A DNA stretch of 64,000 nucleotides from Ustilago trichophora (taxonomy: Eukaryota; Basidiomycota; Ustilaginomycetes; Ustilaginales; Ustilaginaceae), in contig OOIN01000018.1 in NCBI GenBank assembly GCA_900323505.1, positions 186,001-250,000 on the forward strand, in the 5' to 3' direction. Below, piece by piece: positions 42,145 to 54,730 of the stretch (within the stretch, counting starts at the first letter, position 1; each line of letters opens with the position of its first letter). The notes below the pieces were generated by a model that searched no databases, was not told where the DNA came from, and saw nothing but the letters and a program-made list of their open reading frames with translations. A program made the translations under genes and the position numbers.

Positions 42145-42773
42145 CCTTTTGATGGTTGAGTATGGTGTTGTCAAAGCAAGGTGATTGTTGCGGAAGCGAA
42201 AAACTAGTCACGATCTCAGGATCGTCATCTCAAATGGTGCATAGGAGAGAAGCTGATTGTGCCAAACATGAGTAAAAAAAAAGAACTGCAGCACCTAGGA
42301 TTCCCGCGTGGTCCCCCACCGCAGTACTGACTAGGCGATACCTTGCTTAACTTCGCAGATCGGACGGGATGCGGTGCTTTCAAGGTTCTATGGCCGCAGA
42401 TGTCAGGGATATACTGGAAAATTACTATAACTCCATTTTCTTGTGAGATCGTCGATGTCTGTCAGGTGACACGCCAATTTCACTCTGTGCAAGAAGACCG
42501 ATACAGAGAGAGAACGCACCACACACAGGCCACCCTTTCAAGTTGGCAATCGCCAGAGAAGTGCAACACTTTTTGGTCTCATATCCAACACTCACACCCT
42601 CGTCGATACACTCCTCGCGTCCCTCACCCCAACAAGCATCGACATACCTTATCACAGCCTATCGGAATCCGACTCAGCCACTGAAACTCGTCAGCTCGTC
42701 TCATTTGCACACCTCGCCCGGCACCGTCGACCACCAGTTGATTTAGGGAAGAGCTACACGGCTCACCGACACG
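42145..42773. other. Divergent promoter region of paralogue B and AP-1 mu
   Basis: 629 bases with no gene or repeat recognised. The last about 250 bases before 42774 are CT/CA-rich, consistent with a leader. Confidence 0.55.
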
Positions 42774-44187
42774 ATGACGTCTCTCATCGCCATCGTCGAC
42801 CTCAAGGGCAAGTCCCTCATCCAACGCTCTTACCGTGATGACATCTCCCCTACTGCCGTCGAGAAGTTCCTACCCTTGCTTCTCGACCTCGAAGAAGAAG
42901 CGGGCGGAAGCTCCGTCAGTCCCTGCTTCTCCTCCGAGGGAGTCAACTACATGTTTATCCGACACAACAACCTCTACCTTCTCGCCCTCTCACGGCGCAA
43001 CTCGAACGCAGCCGAAGTGCTCATCTTCCTCCACAAACTCGCCTCGGTCCTCGAAGAATACTTCAAGGAGCTCGAGGAAGAATCGATCCGTGACAACTTT
43101 GTCATCATCTACGAGCTGCTCGATGAGATGATGGACTTTGGCTATCCCCAAACCACCGAGTCCAAGATCTTGCAGGAGTACATCACCCAAGAGTCGCACA
43201 AGCTCGAGGTGCAGGTTCGACCACCTATGGCCGTGACCAATGCGGTCTCGTGGCGTTCCGAGGGGATTCGATATCGCAAGAACGAGGTGTTTTTGGACGT
43301 GGTGGAATCGGTCAATCTGCTGGTCAGCGCCAATGGCAATGTGGTCAGGAGCGAGATTTTGGGTGCCATCAAGATGAAGTGCTATCTGTCGGGTATGCCA
43401 GAGTTGAGGCTGGGTCTGAACGACAAGGTCATGTTTGAGAATACCGGAAGGGCTGCAAGGGGCAAAGCGATCGAGATGGAGGATGTCAAGTTCCACCAGT
43501 GCGTCCGTCTCTCGCGATTCGAGAATGACAGGACCATCTCGTTCATCCCGCCGGATGGAGAGTTTGAGCTCATGAGCTACCGCCTCAGCACCCAGGTCAA
43601 GCCGCTCATCTGGGCAGAAGCCATCGTCGAACGCCACGAGGGAAGCAGGATAGAGTTTATGGTCAAGGTCAAGGCCCAGTTCAAGCGTCGCTCGACTGCA
43701 AACAATGTCGAGATTCACATTCCTGTCCCGGACGATGCCGACACGCCCAAGTTCAGAGTAAGTACCGACCCGCATCCATTCACTCTGGACTCTCTTCTGT
43801 GAGATAGTATGCTGACATTTGGTTTCTTGCTTCCCTTTTTTTTGTGAACAGGCCGCAACCGGATCCGTCGTCTACGCACCAGAAAAGTCCGCAATGGTGT
43901 GGAAGATCAAACAGCTCGGTGGAGGCAAAGAGTTCCTCATGCGCGCCCACTTTGGCTTGCCAAGCGTCAAGAGCGAAGACACGGTCGATCGCCGTACACC
44001 CATCAGCATCAAATTTGAGATTCCCTACTTCACCGTCTCTGGTATTCAGGTGCGATACCTCAAGATTGTCGAAAAGTCGGGCTACCAGGCTTTACCATGG
44101 GTGCGATACATTACCCAGCATGGAGAGTACGATCTGCGTACACAGAGCGAGAAGCCCTCGGCGAGGTTGGCGCCCTTCTCTGCTTAG
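42774..44187 (+). CDS. APM1: AP-1 clathrin adaptor complex mu subunit
   Basis: Two exons, 42774-43757 and 43852-44187, joined across a 94-base phase-0 intron (GTAAGT...GAACAG), give 439 aa. The N-terminal longin-like domain starts MTSLIAIVDLKGKSLIQRSY and contains DNFVIIYELLDEMMDFGYPQ, a conserved mu-adaptin block. The C-terminal mu-homology domain begins WRSEGIRYRKNEVFLDVVES and continues through the splice to a final strand YVRYITQHGEYDL-like segment (WVRYITQHGEYDLRTQ). This pattern is that of mu-1 rather than mu-2. AP-1 sorts cargo with Yxx-phi signals between the trans-Golgi network and endosomes. The length is close to the usual 425-440 residues. Confidence 0.96.
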
Positions 44188-44479
44188 AGAGTTGTTCCCA
44201 TGTTCTGGTCTTTTCATCCTTCAAGTTTGTGTTCGCGATGCATCATGTTCGAGAATCATACCATCTACATTATGCTCCATTGGGCGTGTGAACTTTGCCA
44301 TATTTGCTTTCATGTGATGCCGCTCAATCGGCCTCTGAGAGTTTGTTATCTAACTGAAGGTTTGCGTCAGGCTAGCTTGGTCCTATGGTCTCAGCAGCTT
44401 AGAAAATAGGTTTATTTGCTGGGAAAAAGGTATATGCGTCGGTCGTACAAGACATTAAAGGTAGGATAGATACCTTATA

Positions 44480-45007
44480 CTAAAGAGTGGGAGCATTGAG
44501 ATCGATGTCCTTGAGGTCACCTGCACCCCTGAAGCTCTTCAGGATAGTTGCTTGGTCGTTGAGGATCTTCCTTTCCGTCGCACCGCCAACTTTTGCCAGT
44601 TCTCTCCACCTTTGAAAATCCTCAGGGTTCCTCTTGTCGCCGTGAGCCTTCTCCGGGTACTCCCAATGACCTTTGCTAAAGTTGAGCATAGTGGTAATCT
44701 TTCCCTTTGGAATGTCATAGACCAGAGAGCAGATCGTGCCGGTTTCTTCCAACCAATTTGCTTGCCAAAGCTCTCCTGGACGGATGCATTGATAGTCGAC
44801 CGTCTGGTAGTTCAAGCGACCTGCCATGGGACCGCCGTGGATCGCGTAGACGATGCGGTTGTCGGATCGGAACCACATCTCGTAGCGCCACTTTTCAGGA
44901 GCACCTGTTTCGGGGTTCTCTGCATCGTAGTCGTACAGCAGATGGAGGTTCTCGATGTCCTTTTGGAAGTGTTCGCGAACAGTGGCGTCGTCGCGGGGCC
45001 AGAGCAT
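44480..45007 (-). CDS. Phenolic acid decarboxylase family protein
   Basis: 175 aa from ATG 45007, intronless. The small beta-barrel lipocalin-like fold of PAD enzymes is recognisable: LLYDYD near the start supplies the Tyr-x-Tyr pair, then YEMWFRSDNRIVYAIHGG, PMAGRLN with the conserved arginine, and ANWLEETGTICSLVYD carrying the glutamate of the W.E.TGT motif. These correspond to the catalytic Tyr, Tyr, Arg and Glu positions known in bacterial PadC. Family members non-oxidatively decarboxylate ferulate, p-coumarate or caffeate to vinylphenols in the cytosol, which for a plant-associated fungus would detoxify cell-wall phenolics. The family is common in bacteria and patchy in fungi. The gene is convergent with AP-1 mu and divergent from CFD1. 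Confidence 0.88.
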   Translation of the reverse strand: MLWPRDDATVREHFQKDIENLHLLYDYDAENPETGAPEKWRYEMWFRSDNRIVYAIHGGPMAGRLNYQTVDYQCIRPGELWQANWLEETGTICSLVYDIPKGKITTMLNFSKGHWEYPEKAHGDKRNPEDFQRWRELAKVGGATERKILNDQATILKSFRGAGDLKDIDLNAPTL

Positions 45008-46053
45008 GATGACGAGCTTGTGAAGGAGTTGTGCTGAAAGGAAAAGAAGAAGGGGAAAGTTGAGCTTGTTCTCAAGGGTGTTGCGAGCGTGTGATGAGAT
45101 GGGAATGGGATGGTCGAAGAGCTAGTCTAGGGAGACTACGGGCTCGAGTATATATCTCTTCTCCGTCTCGGAAAGGGTCTGAGATGACGCCGACGGGAAG
45201 CACGGAAACAACGGCAGACAGCCGGACGGCAAAGCAAAGCTTCCTCATCGGTCGCTTCTAGCCAGAACAAGCGAGGAAGGAGATTCACTCGGACCATGAC
45301 AACGTTGTTCTTCCAGAGCTCACTGTGCACATGATCGGTGTTGACACAGACAATCCCCTCGAGCCTCGCAATCCGCGCCAAGCGGGAAGAGAGATGCATT
45401 CGGAAAGCAAGCAAATCGGAGAATTCGGCGTAAACCCTCCCACCAGGTCATCCTTCCACACAAATTGTCATGATGAACGGTGGAGGAAAGAGGGCTCATT
45501 TGCCGCAAGAACGTTCCAAACACTTGGTTCCATTATGCGGAACTGTACTATGCTCACGAAGGTGGTTGCGTCATGCTGCATACTTCTCCACATGGCCCTT
45601 GGCGCTTTCAGACGTACGAGTTGCGGCGTTTGCAGCGCCAAAGTTGACACGTACGGCAAAAAAAGGAAACTGCTTTCGCCCGGGCTTTGTTTCGCCGTCC
45701 TGTCATGGTTTTGTCGCTGCTGATGGTTTCGAATTCCATCCTATATTACATGTAAAGACGGTGAGATGGTGTCATGGTGTCACTGTCATTACCTACCGAA
45801 GAAGTGACGTCTCGGAGTTAAAATTATTTAAGGTTCCCGATGCAGTATGCATAGATCCGAAGCGAGAGGCGCTTTTCATGCGGATTCTTGAAAGATCGGG
45901 ATACCGGAATCGGGTCTCTATCTCCACAAAATCGCTAAACAAGAAGAAAGCAGAAAGATAGCCGAAAACTCGAATCACACACGACTCAGCCATTTCGACT
46001 TCACTCCATCATCCTAGTTCCCCTTCTCAGACACCTCCTCGACGACGAGCACA
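45008..46053. other. Divergent intergenic region between the decarboxylase and CFD1
   Basis: 1046 bases serving as upstream region for both genes. No additional gene, repeat or RNA was recognised. Confidence 0.55.
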
Positions 46054-47127
46054 ATGAGCGCAGGTAGCACCTCAGCCATCTCTCCTTCGGCGTCGCATCT
46101 CGGCGCAGATCCAAAGATCGTGCGTCGACTTTCGCAAGTGTCGCACGTCATCCTCGTCCTCTCTGGTAAAGGAGGTGTTGGGAAATCCTCGGTTTCTGCC
46201 CAGTTGGCCCTTTCCTTGTCATCTTCTCTGCTTCCCGATGGACGCCAAGCCAGAGTTGGTATTCTCGATGTGGATCTCACCGGACCCTCGATTCCGCGCA
46301 TGCTGGGTCTCGACGGATCCACCGTCAAACAGAGCACCGATGGTTGGGTCCCCGTCTACACCGATGCCACGCAGCAACTTGCCGTGATGAGCGTTGGCTT
46401 CTTGCTCCGCTCCAAGAACGACAGTGTCGTTTGGCGCGGTCCCAAAAAGAATGCCATGATCAAACAGTTCCTCGGTGACGTCCGTTGGGGCCAATTAGAC
46501 TATCTCATCATTGATACGCCTCCAGGAACCTCGGACGAACACATTAGCATCCTCGAATATCTGCGAACTTTCTCCCCCTCGGCAGTCATGGTGACTACTC
46601 CTCAAGCAGTCAGTCTGGCGGATAACTTGAGATCGCTCGACTTTTGCCGCAAGACCGAGCTGCCGGTGTTGGGGTTGATCGAGAATATGTCCGGCTACAT
46701 CTGCCCGCATTGCAAAGACTGTACCAACGTGTGGGGGAAAGGTGGCGGCGAGGCTCTGGCGAAGAGGGAAAGCATTCACTTTTTGGGGAGAATTCCGATC
46801 GATCCAGGTCTGGTGCGCGTCTTGGACGATGCAAAGGAGGACGCCCAGCAACAGCTCCAACAGCAACTCGACTCGACTTCACTCGCTGACAAGGACAAGC
46901 CACAGGCGATAGATCAACCACTTCAGCCAACATCCACTCTCATCCCAGCAGCATCGACATCATCAGAAGTACCCGATACGGTTCAGGCAGGAACGATACT
47001 GTCAAGATCAACAATTCAGAGGTACAAGGACAGTTTGACTTTCCCCATCTTCCAAGAGATTACGGATCAGATTCGAGAGCTTGCGGCAAAGCATAAGGAG
47101 GAGCGCGCAGCAAAGGTCACATCTTGA
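46054..47127 (+). CDS. CFD1: Cytosolic Fe-S cluster assembly ATPase CFD1 (NUBP2 type)
   Basis: 357 aa from ATG 46054. The Mrp/NBP35-type deviant Walker A motif GKGGVGKS is at residues 38-45, followed by [32 protein letters not shown] is the switch region. CPHCKDCTN near residue 217 carries the cysteines that bridge the Fe-S cluster between CFD1 and NBP35. There is no N-terminal Cys-rich extension, which argues for CFD1/NUBP2 and against NBP35/NUBP1. A Gln/Ser-rich insert of about 60 residues (near 270-330) precedes the last helix and is longer than usual. The protein assembles 4Fe-4S clusters on cytosolic and nuclear apoproteins. No introns are seen. Confidence 0.95.
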   Translation: MSAGSTSAISPSASHLGADPKIVRRLSQVSHVILVLSGKGGVGKSSVSAQLALSLSSSLLPDGRQARVGILDVDLTGPSIPRMLGLDGSTVKQSTDGWVPVYTDATQQLAVMSVGFLLRSKNDSVVWRGPKKNAMIKQFLGDVRWGQLDYLIIDTPPGTSDEHISILEYLRTFSPSAVMVTTPQAVSLADNLRSLDFCRKTELPVLGLIENMSGYICPHCKDCTNVWGKGGGEALAKRESIHFLGRIPIDPGLVRVLDDAKEDAQQQLQQQLDSTSLADKDKPQAIDQPLQPTSTLIPAASTSSEVPDTVQAGTILSRSTIQRYKDSLTFPIFQEITDQIRELAAKHKEERAAKVTS

Positions 47128-48049
47128 TACCAGAGCATAATGTATAGTACAACTTGTCATGTCAAGTTATCACATCGAAATTTCGCGTTAAGGGTGTGTC
47201 AACGACGCAAGAGCAGACACACCCACCTGACTGCCTTGTCGCCGAAGCCTCTGTTGAAGGCAAGGCATATGCATTCTTAGCTGCGTTGTCAGTACGACGC
47301 AGCGTCGGTCTTTACTCTCATATTTTGTCCTTTCACCTGAGACACATTAGGAGCACAAGTGCACGACACACATGCACATTCTCGACTCGTGCTCATACAT
47401 ACAAAGCTCAACTTCAAGACACTCTATTAACCCACACCAACTCTCATTCCTGGCAACCATGGTCATTGCAATTCTTGGGTGTTTGAAGCAAAGCATGAGG
47501 TGCGTTGGTTGCATCATGTTAGACAGGTCGATGAGCCTATGAACAGGCCGTGCTGACGCAGCAGGTTTAGAGCAGCGAAGGCGACACAGAATCGACAAAG
47601 CAACGCTCGTGTGCTGTACCGCACAGGACGGCGAACTTTGATGTGCCTTTGCCCAACACAACGTCCTTCTTTTCTCCTTGTTGCTGTCCATATACTCAGC
47701 ATGGTCCGTGTGAGAAGGGACATCCGACCCACCAAACAATCGCCCCTCACGCTGCTTTAAACATGCGTCATGTATAAAGTCGATTCGAATGCAAAGATAC
47801 TGGTACAGTTGAGATGAGGTGCAACAAGAGAATGTAACGAAAGAAAACCCAGAAAACCCCCCGAAATACGAGGTGGAAAGCCTGGGGATGCTAGACTCGA
47901 AGGAAACGTGTGTCTTTTTGGATGTAAGGAATGGATGACGTGAGAATGGGCTGAATGAAAGCAAAACAAAGAAATCGTCCTGGTTGTAAAAATCGTGTTT
48001 GAGCCGAAGCTCTGCAGCTTCGGAATCCCGCTCGAAAAGGAGTCTCGTT
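47128..48049. other. Convergent intergenic region
   Basis: 922 bases between the ends of CFD1 and the membrane protein gene. No gene, RNA or repeat is supported. Confidence 0.55.
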
Positions 48050-49372
48050 TTATCTGGTAATCGAAGTGGCGCGGGAAGGAATGAGCACAGCCGTATGAGA
48101 AGCGTGATCGCTTCCGTCCGAATCTAGCAACCCACTAACGCTCGAATTCCTACTAGCTCCCTGTCCCGCCACTACGCCCAACCGCGATGGATCCGGAGTG
48201 ACAAACTCTGGCGAAGGAGATCGACTGGTCATCCTTGGACTTGCCCAAGGCTGATTCCCATGTGCGGCTCCTCCAAATCCAGGCATGCTGAGCGGCTGCA
48301 ACGGGTTGCCAGACATGTTGCTAAACGAGCCAATGCGGCTGGTGGTGTTGCTCTCGAGATAGCTGTGCTCGGCGCTGCTGCTGCTGACTTCGTACATGGA
48401 AAAGGTGGAATCGCGTCGACTGGGTGCCTGCTGTTGCTGCTGCAAAGGATGGGTGTAGGATTCTCGTCGACCCCATTTCTGCTGCGAGTAGGCTGGATCC
48501 ACCGCCTGTGGCTGGAGTGCAATCTCGTGATTCTGTCGTCCCGAGCGTGTGCGTTGCAGATCGGCTCCCTTACCGATCGAACTGGTGCGGTTGAGAAGAT
48601 GTCGGGTGCCAAAGCTGAGTCGTCGATTGCCTCCGTTGCGTGGAGAGAGGGGCTCGTTGGTAGCTGTGATTGGATACCTCGCTCGTTCCGACATGGCCGA
48701 CTCGCGAGCGTTGACGTGGAAAGACGAAGAGCCACTGCTGGAATCGTTCGAGTTGAGCAACGGCAGTTGGAAACCGCTACCGCTGGAACGATGCGACTTG
48801 TCGGTATGCTTACGTGCTTCTGAAAGCGAAAACGAAGTGCCACGGTATCCATGAGAAGGCCGCTTGGACGTGCTCGAGAGAGAAGCTGATTCTGCTGGCG
48901 TCAAACTACCGCGCGAGTTGCGTCCGACCCGACGTGGTGGCTTGTTGGGTGGGAAGCGTCGCATGTGTGCGTGGGTAGGCGTGCTGCCTCCGGTTGGACT
49001 TCCACTGGGACTCGCGCGAGGGCTGACGGCGCCACGAACGCGCAAGTCTTGTCGAGCACGCTCTCGCTCCTCGAGGACGATGCGGGAGTTTCTCGACATG
49101 CAGGATGGAACCAGAATGCGCAGCAGGGCGATCACAAGTCCGACAGCAGCAGCACCGAGACCGCCAAAGATGAGCAGCAGTGGTGTGAGTGGTACGGTGG
49201 TGCTACCGAGGGGAATGTAGTTGTCTCCCTTCATGATGGCGCGTTTTTGCAACGATCCCGAGGCATCTGGTGCGAATACCGAAGGACCATCTCGGATCGG
49301 GAATGCCGAGGCAGACAAGGCGGTGGCCAGTATTAACAAGCCCGCGCGGGCTGCTGTTGTTGAAAATGGCAT
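48050..49372 (-). CDS. Single-pass membrane protein with signal peptide and Ser-rich cytosolic tail
   Basis: 440 aa from ATG 49372. Residues 1-23 form a signal peptide (hydrophobic core GLLILATALSASA). A short luminal/extracellular part of about 35 residues contains LQKR at 41-44, a possible Kex2 cleavage site. Residues about 61-88 form a membrane helix (PLTPLLLIFGGLGAAAVGLV continuing IALL). A long Ser/Arg/Pro-rich, probably disordered cytosolic tail of about 350 residues follows, with Gln and Ser runs. This type I layout with a tiny ectodomain resembles fungal stress or polarity sensors only in outline, and no known domain is recognised. Function is unknown. It is divergent from the p24 gene across a 7.1-kb gene-free stretch. 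Confidence 0.8.
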   Translation of the reverse strand: MPFSTTAARAGLLILATALSASAFPIRDGPSVFAPDASGSLQKRAIMKGDNYIPLGSTTVPLTPLLLIFGGLGAAAVGLVIALLRILVPSCMSRNSRIVLEERERARQDLRVRGAVSPRASPSGSPTGGSTPTHAHMRRFPPNKPPRRVGRNSRGSLTPAESASLSSTSKRPSHGYRGTSFSLSEARKHTDKSHRSSGSGFQLPLLNSNDSSSGSSSFHVNARESAMSERARYPITATNEPLSPRNGGNRRLSFGTRHLLNRTSSIGKGADLQRTRSGRQNHEIALQPQAVDPAYSQQKWGRRESYTHPLQQQQQAPSRRDSTFSMYEVSSSSAEHSYLESNTTSRIGSFSNMSGNPLQPLSMPGFGGAAHGNQPWASPRMTSRSPSPEFVTPDPSRLGVVAGQGASRNSSVSGLLDSDGSDHASHTAVLIPSRATSITR

Positions 49373-52300
49373 GATGCTGGAGGTCAGGGTCAGGTGTATG
49401 ATGCGGAGCGGAAGGGGAGGGAAACCGTGCTTGAAGCGGGCCAGAGGAATTTTGCTTGAAGAAGCGTTCCCTTTGATCGCAGCGAGCGGGGTTGCGAGAG
49501 AGAGAGAGAGAAAAGGGGCGTGCTGTCTATCTACGGGGAATCCAACATATATGTTGCGATCATATATCTTGTCGTGTGGGTCGTAAGACGGAAGGAAGGA
49601 CTGGGTTCAAGGCAGTGCGCGGGGAGATGCAGTGCGATCAAGTGGCAACCAAGGGTTGAGGGTGGCTGCGCTGTGTGTGATGCGGGAGAAAAGGTGGGGG
49701 GAAGTGAACCGGTGGAACGTGTGTAGCGAAATGAAGTGGTGCTGCGCTGCACGGAGATCGATCCAGGGGGAAGACTGCGAAAGCTTGTTGCAGTGGCACT
49801 AGGCTTTTGGCGCAGACTTGTGACAGGATGGTCTGTGGTTGAATGGCTGACGAGTGTAGAAGAGAGAGAAGTATAACCTTGTATGGTCGGAGATAGCCTC
49901 GAGCGCAAAGTCAAGGTGCAAGATGCAAGATGCTGGCGAAAGAGGATGCGTGCCAAGAGGGCGATCAGTGTATCGAGCGCTGCAGGCGAGTCAAAGTTTC
50001 TTTGCTCAATCGGCAGGGTGTAGCGTGGAGCGATCGGCGTGACAGAGCGGAGATGTGTACTGAAAGCCTAAAAGCTACGAGCAAGTGTCGGAAAGAAGGC
50101 GAGGTAACAAATGCAGCAGGGTGGGTTGCCAAAGTGAACTGATCGATGGATCTTGATGCTTCCGAGAAGAACAAGGGTTGAAGACAACGCAGCAGAAGCG
50201 TCGTATTGATGTGGTTTGTAGAGCAAGAGGACGAGGACGGGGACGAGGACGAGGGCGTCTACGGAGTGAGACGAAGGTGCAGGATGCCCACTCGACAATG
50301 TGGAAGACGAGATGCGAAAAGTGAAATGGATGCGCGGAATGCGGTCGAGCTTGTTGAGGTTGAAAGGAGGGAGAAGTGTAAAGGTAGGGAGGGCGAGTTG
50401 AAAGTAAAGGCAAGGTGGAGAAGGTAGAGGAAGGTAGGGAAGGATGTGTTACCGATGGTGGAGAGGGGAAGAGTCCAGAGTAGGCAAAGGAGCCAAAAAG
50501 GGTGGGCACCCACCGAGAGTATCAATTAGTTAGCCTTTAGCTCTAGCTTGGGTGACAGGGCAGAAGAAGAGGAGAGAGAGAAATCAAGAGGGGTGCGAGG
50601 GGATGGGCTGAAATGAAGCAAGCCATGAGGTAACTGAGGTGCAAGCGCTGCAAGAGGCGCATACAGTATACACCGCCAGAGAGAGAGAGGCGATTGGCAA
50701 TTGCGGCGACTAAAGGACACACACACGCATGCAATACACACTGACAGACAGGCAGACAGAGAGGAGAGAGAGAGAGGAACGGTTGACATCGATTTGGGTT
50801 TCGAATCCGACTCTTGTCACTCTCTCTGGTTTTCAAAGGGATTTGAGTGAGGTGAGCGTTGCGCAGTCGGCGACCTTGGCTCGGTCATACACAACTCTTT
50901 TCTTTTCGCATTGCATGCACTGCAACACACTCACGCAGCCAGATAGGCATGCATGCATTTCAGCAAACCATTTTTCAATCAGCGTTCCGCAAAAAGAAGA
51001 AAAGGAGGGAAGAAGAAATTCGCGCATTCAGGTTCATCGTCATCATCCGAATCTCGTCAATTCACTCGGAATCGGTGCTACAGTAAAGACAATCGCTGAC
51101 GACACAATGCAATCAACCAGGCAAGCAAGCAGATGGGCAAGCAGGCAAGCATAAGATGCCAGAGGCAGGTGTCTGACGCCAACGTGCACCGGAACACGAT
51201 CCGTTCCGAGCAACCAACATGAGAGAGAGACACGGCCCAACAGAGCCGTGATGGATTTTGGCAGTGAGGATCGACGCACTTCTCTCGCTCTCTCTCTGTG
51301 TGCTAAATTCAGACCCGAACCGCGCAGACGTGTGACAGTTTGCCAAACATAATGCAAGCAGAAGCATGTCACCTTTTTTTTTTCGTACAAATTTATTTTC
51401 TTTATTATTATTAAACCGTCACACGGTGGGCGAATGGATAGGAGCGACAATATGTTGCGGCCTGCTGTAGCGTTGCAATCCTCTCGTTCGGTTGGCCTGG
51501 CGTGTCCCGTCATCCGCTCTTTTTTTTCTTTGCCTAATGCAAGTGATGCTCGGCTTGCGAAGCATGGTATATTCGATCGCATCGCTCTCCGTGTCTTGGC
51601 AAACTTGCAAGCAAGCGCCCTTACGGCGGCTACAGCCTGCTGTCTTTTACTGTACTGCACCGATGTGATCTGCCAGCCGCCTTTCCGATCCGAGGCATCG
51701 AGCTCGCAAGTGTAGTGCAGTGCAATGCAGCAAGGCGCACAATATGATCAGCTCGGCGTAAGGCTCAGAGTGGTGAAGTTAGGGGTCCCCTTGAGGCCAA
51801 AGGTGACGGCAGCGATCTGCACTAGCGTCACTCCTCGAGATCGCTGCCCTAAATTTTTCGCGAGGCTGGGGCGACTCTCCAAGCAAAATGATGATGAAAA
51901 AAGAGAAGAAAAATCCAGAAAGAGTGGAAGATGAGTAAAAATAAATCAGGGGTGCAGACCCTCTCTCTGCCCCTCTGATCAGCTGTGTGCTCGTCACCTC
52001 GGCAAATTTTGGCTGCAGTGATGCCCATTCTTCCTTTGACAGGATATGACAGTGACTTAAGCTTGAGCCAAGACTGAGCGACGAAAGTAAGAGTCTTCAA
52101 AAGGGTCATCATTCCAATCAAAGCAGAGCCAAGCACATTGTGAAAGTAGGAAGGTCCGAACAAAAGAAAAGGCTAGAACCTGACAGAGTGAGAGAGAGGG
52201 TGAGAGAGGGTGAGAGAGATGCTACCGATCTGGTCAGGATCTTCCGCCGTTACGCACGGAGTCGAAAAAGGTCAGAAATTTCTGATTACGCTGCAGTATC

Positions 52301-52819
52301 ACCGCATCGTGCGGCTAATCTTGGATCAGCACCGAGCAGAGCGACAGCTTGCCGAGCTTGCCGCGTCTTGGTTTTTGACGCAGCATTCCCTCCGCCGTCT
52401 TGCTACGGTTCGTTGCAATTTCAATCTCAGACCCACCGGCTCAAAGCAACCAGCGTCATCATCCACACGACCCCCATCAAAAATATTGATTTTGGCATCG
52501 CATGGCTGCTAGGCTGACTCTCCATGTGATGATGGTATCGAGCACAAGGTCCGATTCGCGTGGTCTTGGTATGATCGGTTGGTTGACATCCGCGTTGAGG
52601 CTCGCACCACATCGTCACTTGGTTCACTTTCCATCCAGACACCGAGCATGTGGGGGCTTCGGGCTTCGGGCTGCGGGCTTGATCGAGGCGAGGCGAGGGC
52701 AACCGCTGCACACACAACCTAGAAGAGTCCCCATTCCCGCCTTCGCGCTCCGTATCTCGCTCGCCTTTTTTTCCGTTTCAGAATACGGGGTCCACTGCAT
52801 CCCAGTGTTCCTCCAGTGA

Positions 52820-52834
52820 ACTGTACAGTACAGT
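52820..52834. repeat. ACTGTACAGTACAGT palindromic repeat
   Basis: Contains the perfect palindrome ACTGTACAGT plus a further half unit, the same core as at 2629, 3663, 9273 and 54731. Confidence 0.75.
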
Positions 52835-52901
52835 GTGTCGTTCTTGCACCGGCAACCGAGATCAATAGCAAAGCAACGAAGCAGGTCGATGTTCAACCTT
52901 T

Positions 52902-52963
52902 GAAAAAAAGAAAAAAAAAAAAAGAAAAAAAAAGAAAAAAAAAAAAAAAAAAAAAAAAAAAAA
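52902..52963. repeat. A-rich tract ending in 29 A
   Basis: A AAAG-type tract passes into an uninterrupted A run at 52935-52963, similar in form to the tract at 2331-2402. Confidence 0.9.
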
Positions 52964-54730
52964 CGATACAGTCCGTCCAATTGGTTGTGCAAACGCTCTG
53001 TTTTACGGGCGGACTCTCTTTTCTAACTCGCCTTGAATTTTCCACTCCGCTCCCGAGGTTGCGAGGACGAGACACAATAGCCTGCAGTGCATAACACACA
53101 GCAGGGCGAAGGGCAGATTCGTCTTACAGCTGGTGCTTCTAGGCTGCCACGCGACCTATTGATGCGATGTGTTGAGTGCTATTTGGCACCGCAGCGGGAT
53201 CTTTCTTTGTCTAAGTGAGCCGCATTGCTCTCTCGACTTTCTGGGAACCTTGCTTCCCATTGATATGGTTCTTTTTGTTGATCTCTAGAAATGTTCCCAG
53301 AGACCGGCAGAGTCTCGTGAAGGTGTCGTGAGCGAGTATCCGCACGCCATTCATTTTCGCTTCGACTACGACAGCAAAATGCGATATTGTTTTGACCTTG
53401 TCACGATGCAGCACATTGATAGGGTATCTTCACAAGCTGCGCTTTTGCTTTTGGTCTTTTACTCTCCCTGGTCAACAGCTGCAATGCTTGAGGAGCATTT
53501 GCTCAGCCTCTCGCCTCGACAAGGGAGCCGGCGGCGAGCATTGGGTTCCCACCTATACGCTGCAAGCGGTCGGTGCTCGAACCGCGTTCTGCACAGCACA
53601 TCCACAACAAATATTTTGATGCCTGCAGTCGCGCAGAGAAACGTGCCGCCGGTACCGAAGGTGAGCGGAGTGCTAAGACAAAGGGTACAGTACCCACAGT
53701 ATTTTTGCTTCGTCCCCCTTTCCCTTGCTCCCCTTCACCAGGTGTGGGGTTTGAAAATCGTCTTCCTTCCAACTTGGATCCCCCTGAAGCACCATAAGTG
53801 GGCTGGCTTACTTTGCTTGACCGGTGCGTCTAGGTGAATCCTGCAGTAGCTCATCAGAGCTGTGTCTTTTCCAACCAAGTCGAATTAAGCTTGGTGCCCC
53901 GTAGAGGGCCGCAGAGGGCGGTGCTGTCCTGCATTTCACTGTCCTGAAGCTCTCTGATTGTCACGACAACGACCGGTAAACTCACCGTATCCATCTTGAT
54001 TTGGCCCTTGCCGAGGTCTCGCCTTTGAGCAGCGATACGACCGTCGGGGTAAAGTTGGAAAGGAGAGCAGCTGACCTGCCATGCGGCTGATATCTTTCAA
54101 TTTCTTTTGGTTGTCGCTTTGGACGAGTTACAGTAGAACACTTCTCAATCTCGATCAACGCGGCCGAAGGCGAGGGGCCCTGGACGATCAAAGCTGACAC
54201 GCTTCCACCGAAATGGTGGGAGGATACAACATTCCACGCTCTGACCGCGTGCCAAACGAAACAATCGAAGCGAAACATGAGGCGAACCGAACAGGAAAAA
54301 TAAAAATCACCAAGATACTGTACAGATGTCGACCGATCCGGAAAGCTGGCCCCGTCGAGACTAAAATCATCATCCCAAAATGAAAGCCACCGATCGAAGC
54401 TTTGTCACTACCGCGAACGTCCTCCTTTCTCTTTATCGTGGTAGGGAAGGTGTTGCGGTCGACCCACTGGATCTCATTTCGTAGCCGGCGGTTTCCTGCC
54501 GAATCCCACCTTCGTCGCATGTTGCTGGTGGGCATGCGGGCAGAGAAGAAGCTTTTCGTTCCTCTTTTCCTTTTTTTTTCATCAGACTCCGCAGGCCCTG
54601 TTTTCATGACTGACAAGGTCGCCTCAACCGGTCAGTCGGAGAAACAGACGGTTCGGCACGGTCTTGCCCTTCGACGGCAGCTATCTATGCGTCGAACCCT
54701 GCTCATTGGAGAAAAAAAGCCTTACCAAGT

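Noticed and set aside
53328..53837. 169-codon plus-strand frame in the gene-poor region
   Set aside because: Starts at GTG, with mixed composition and no family resemblance; not enough to call a gene.
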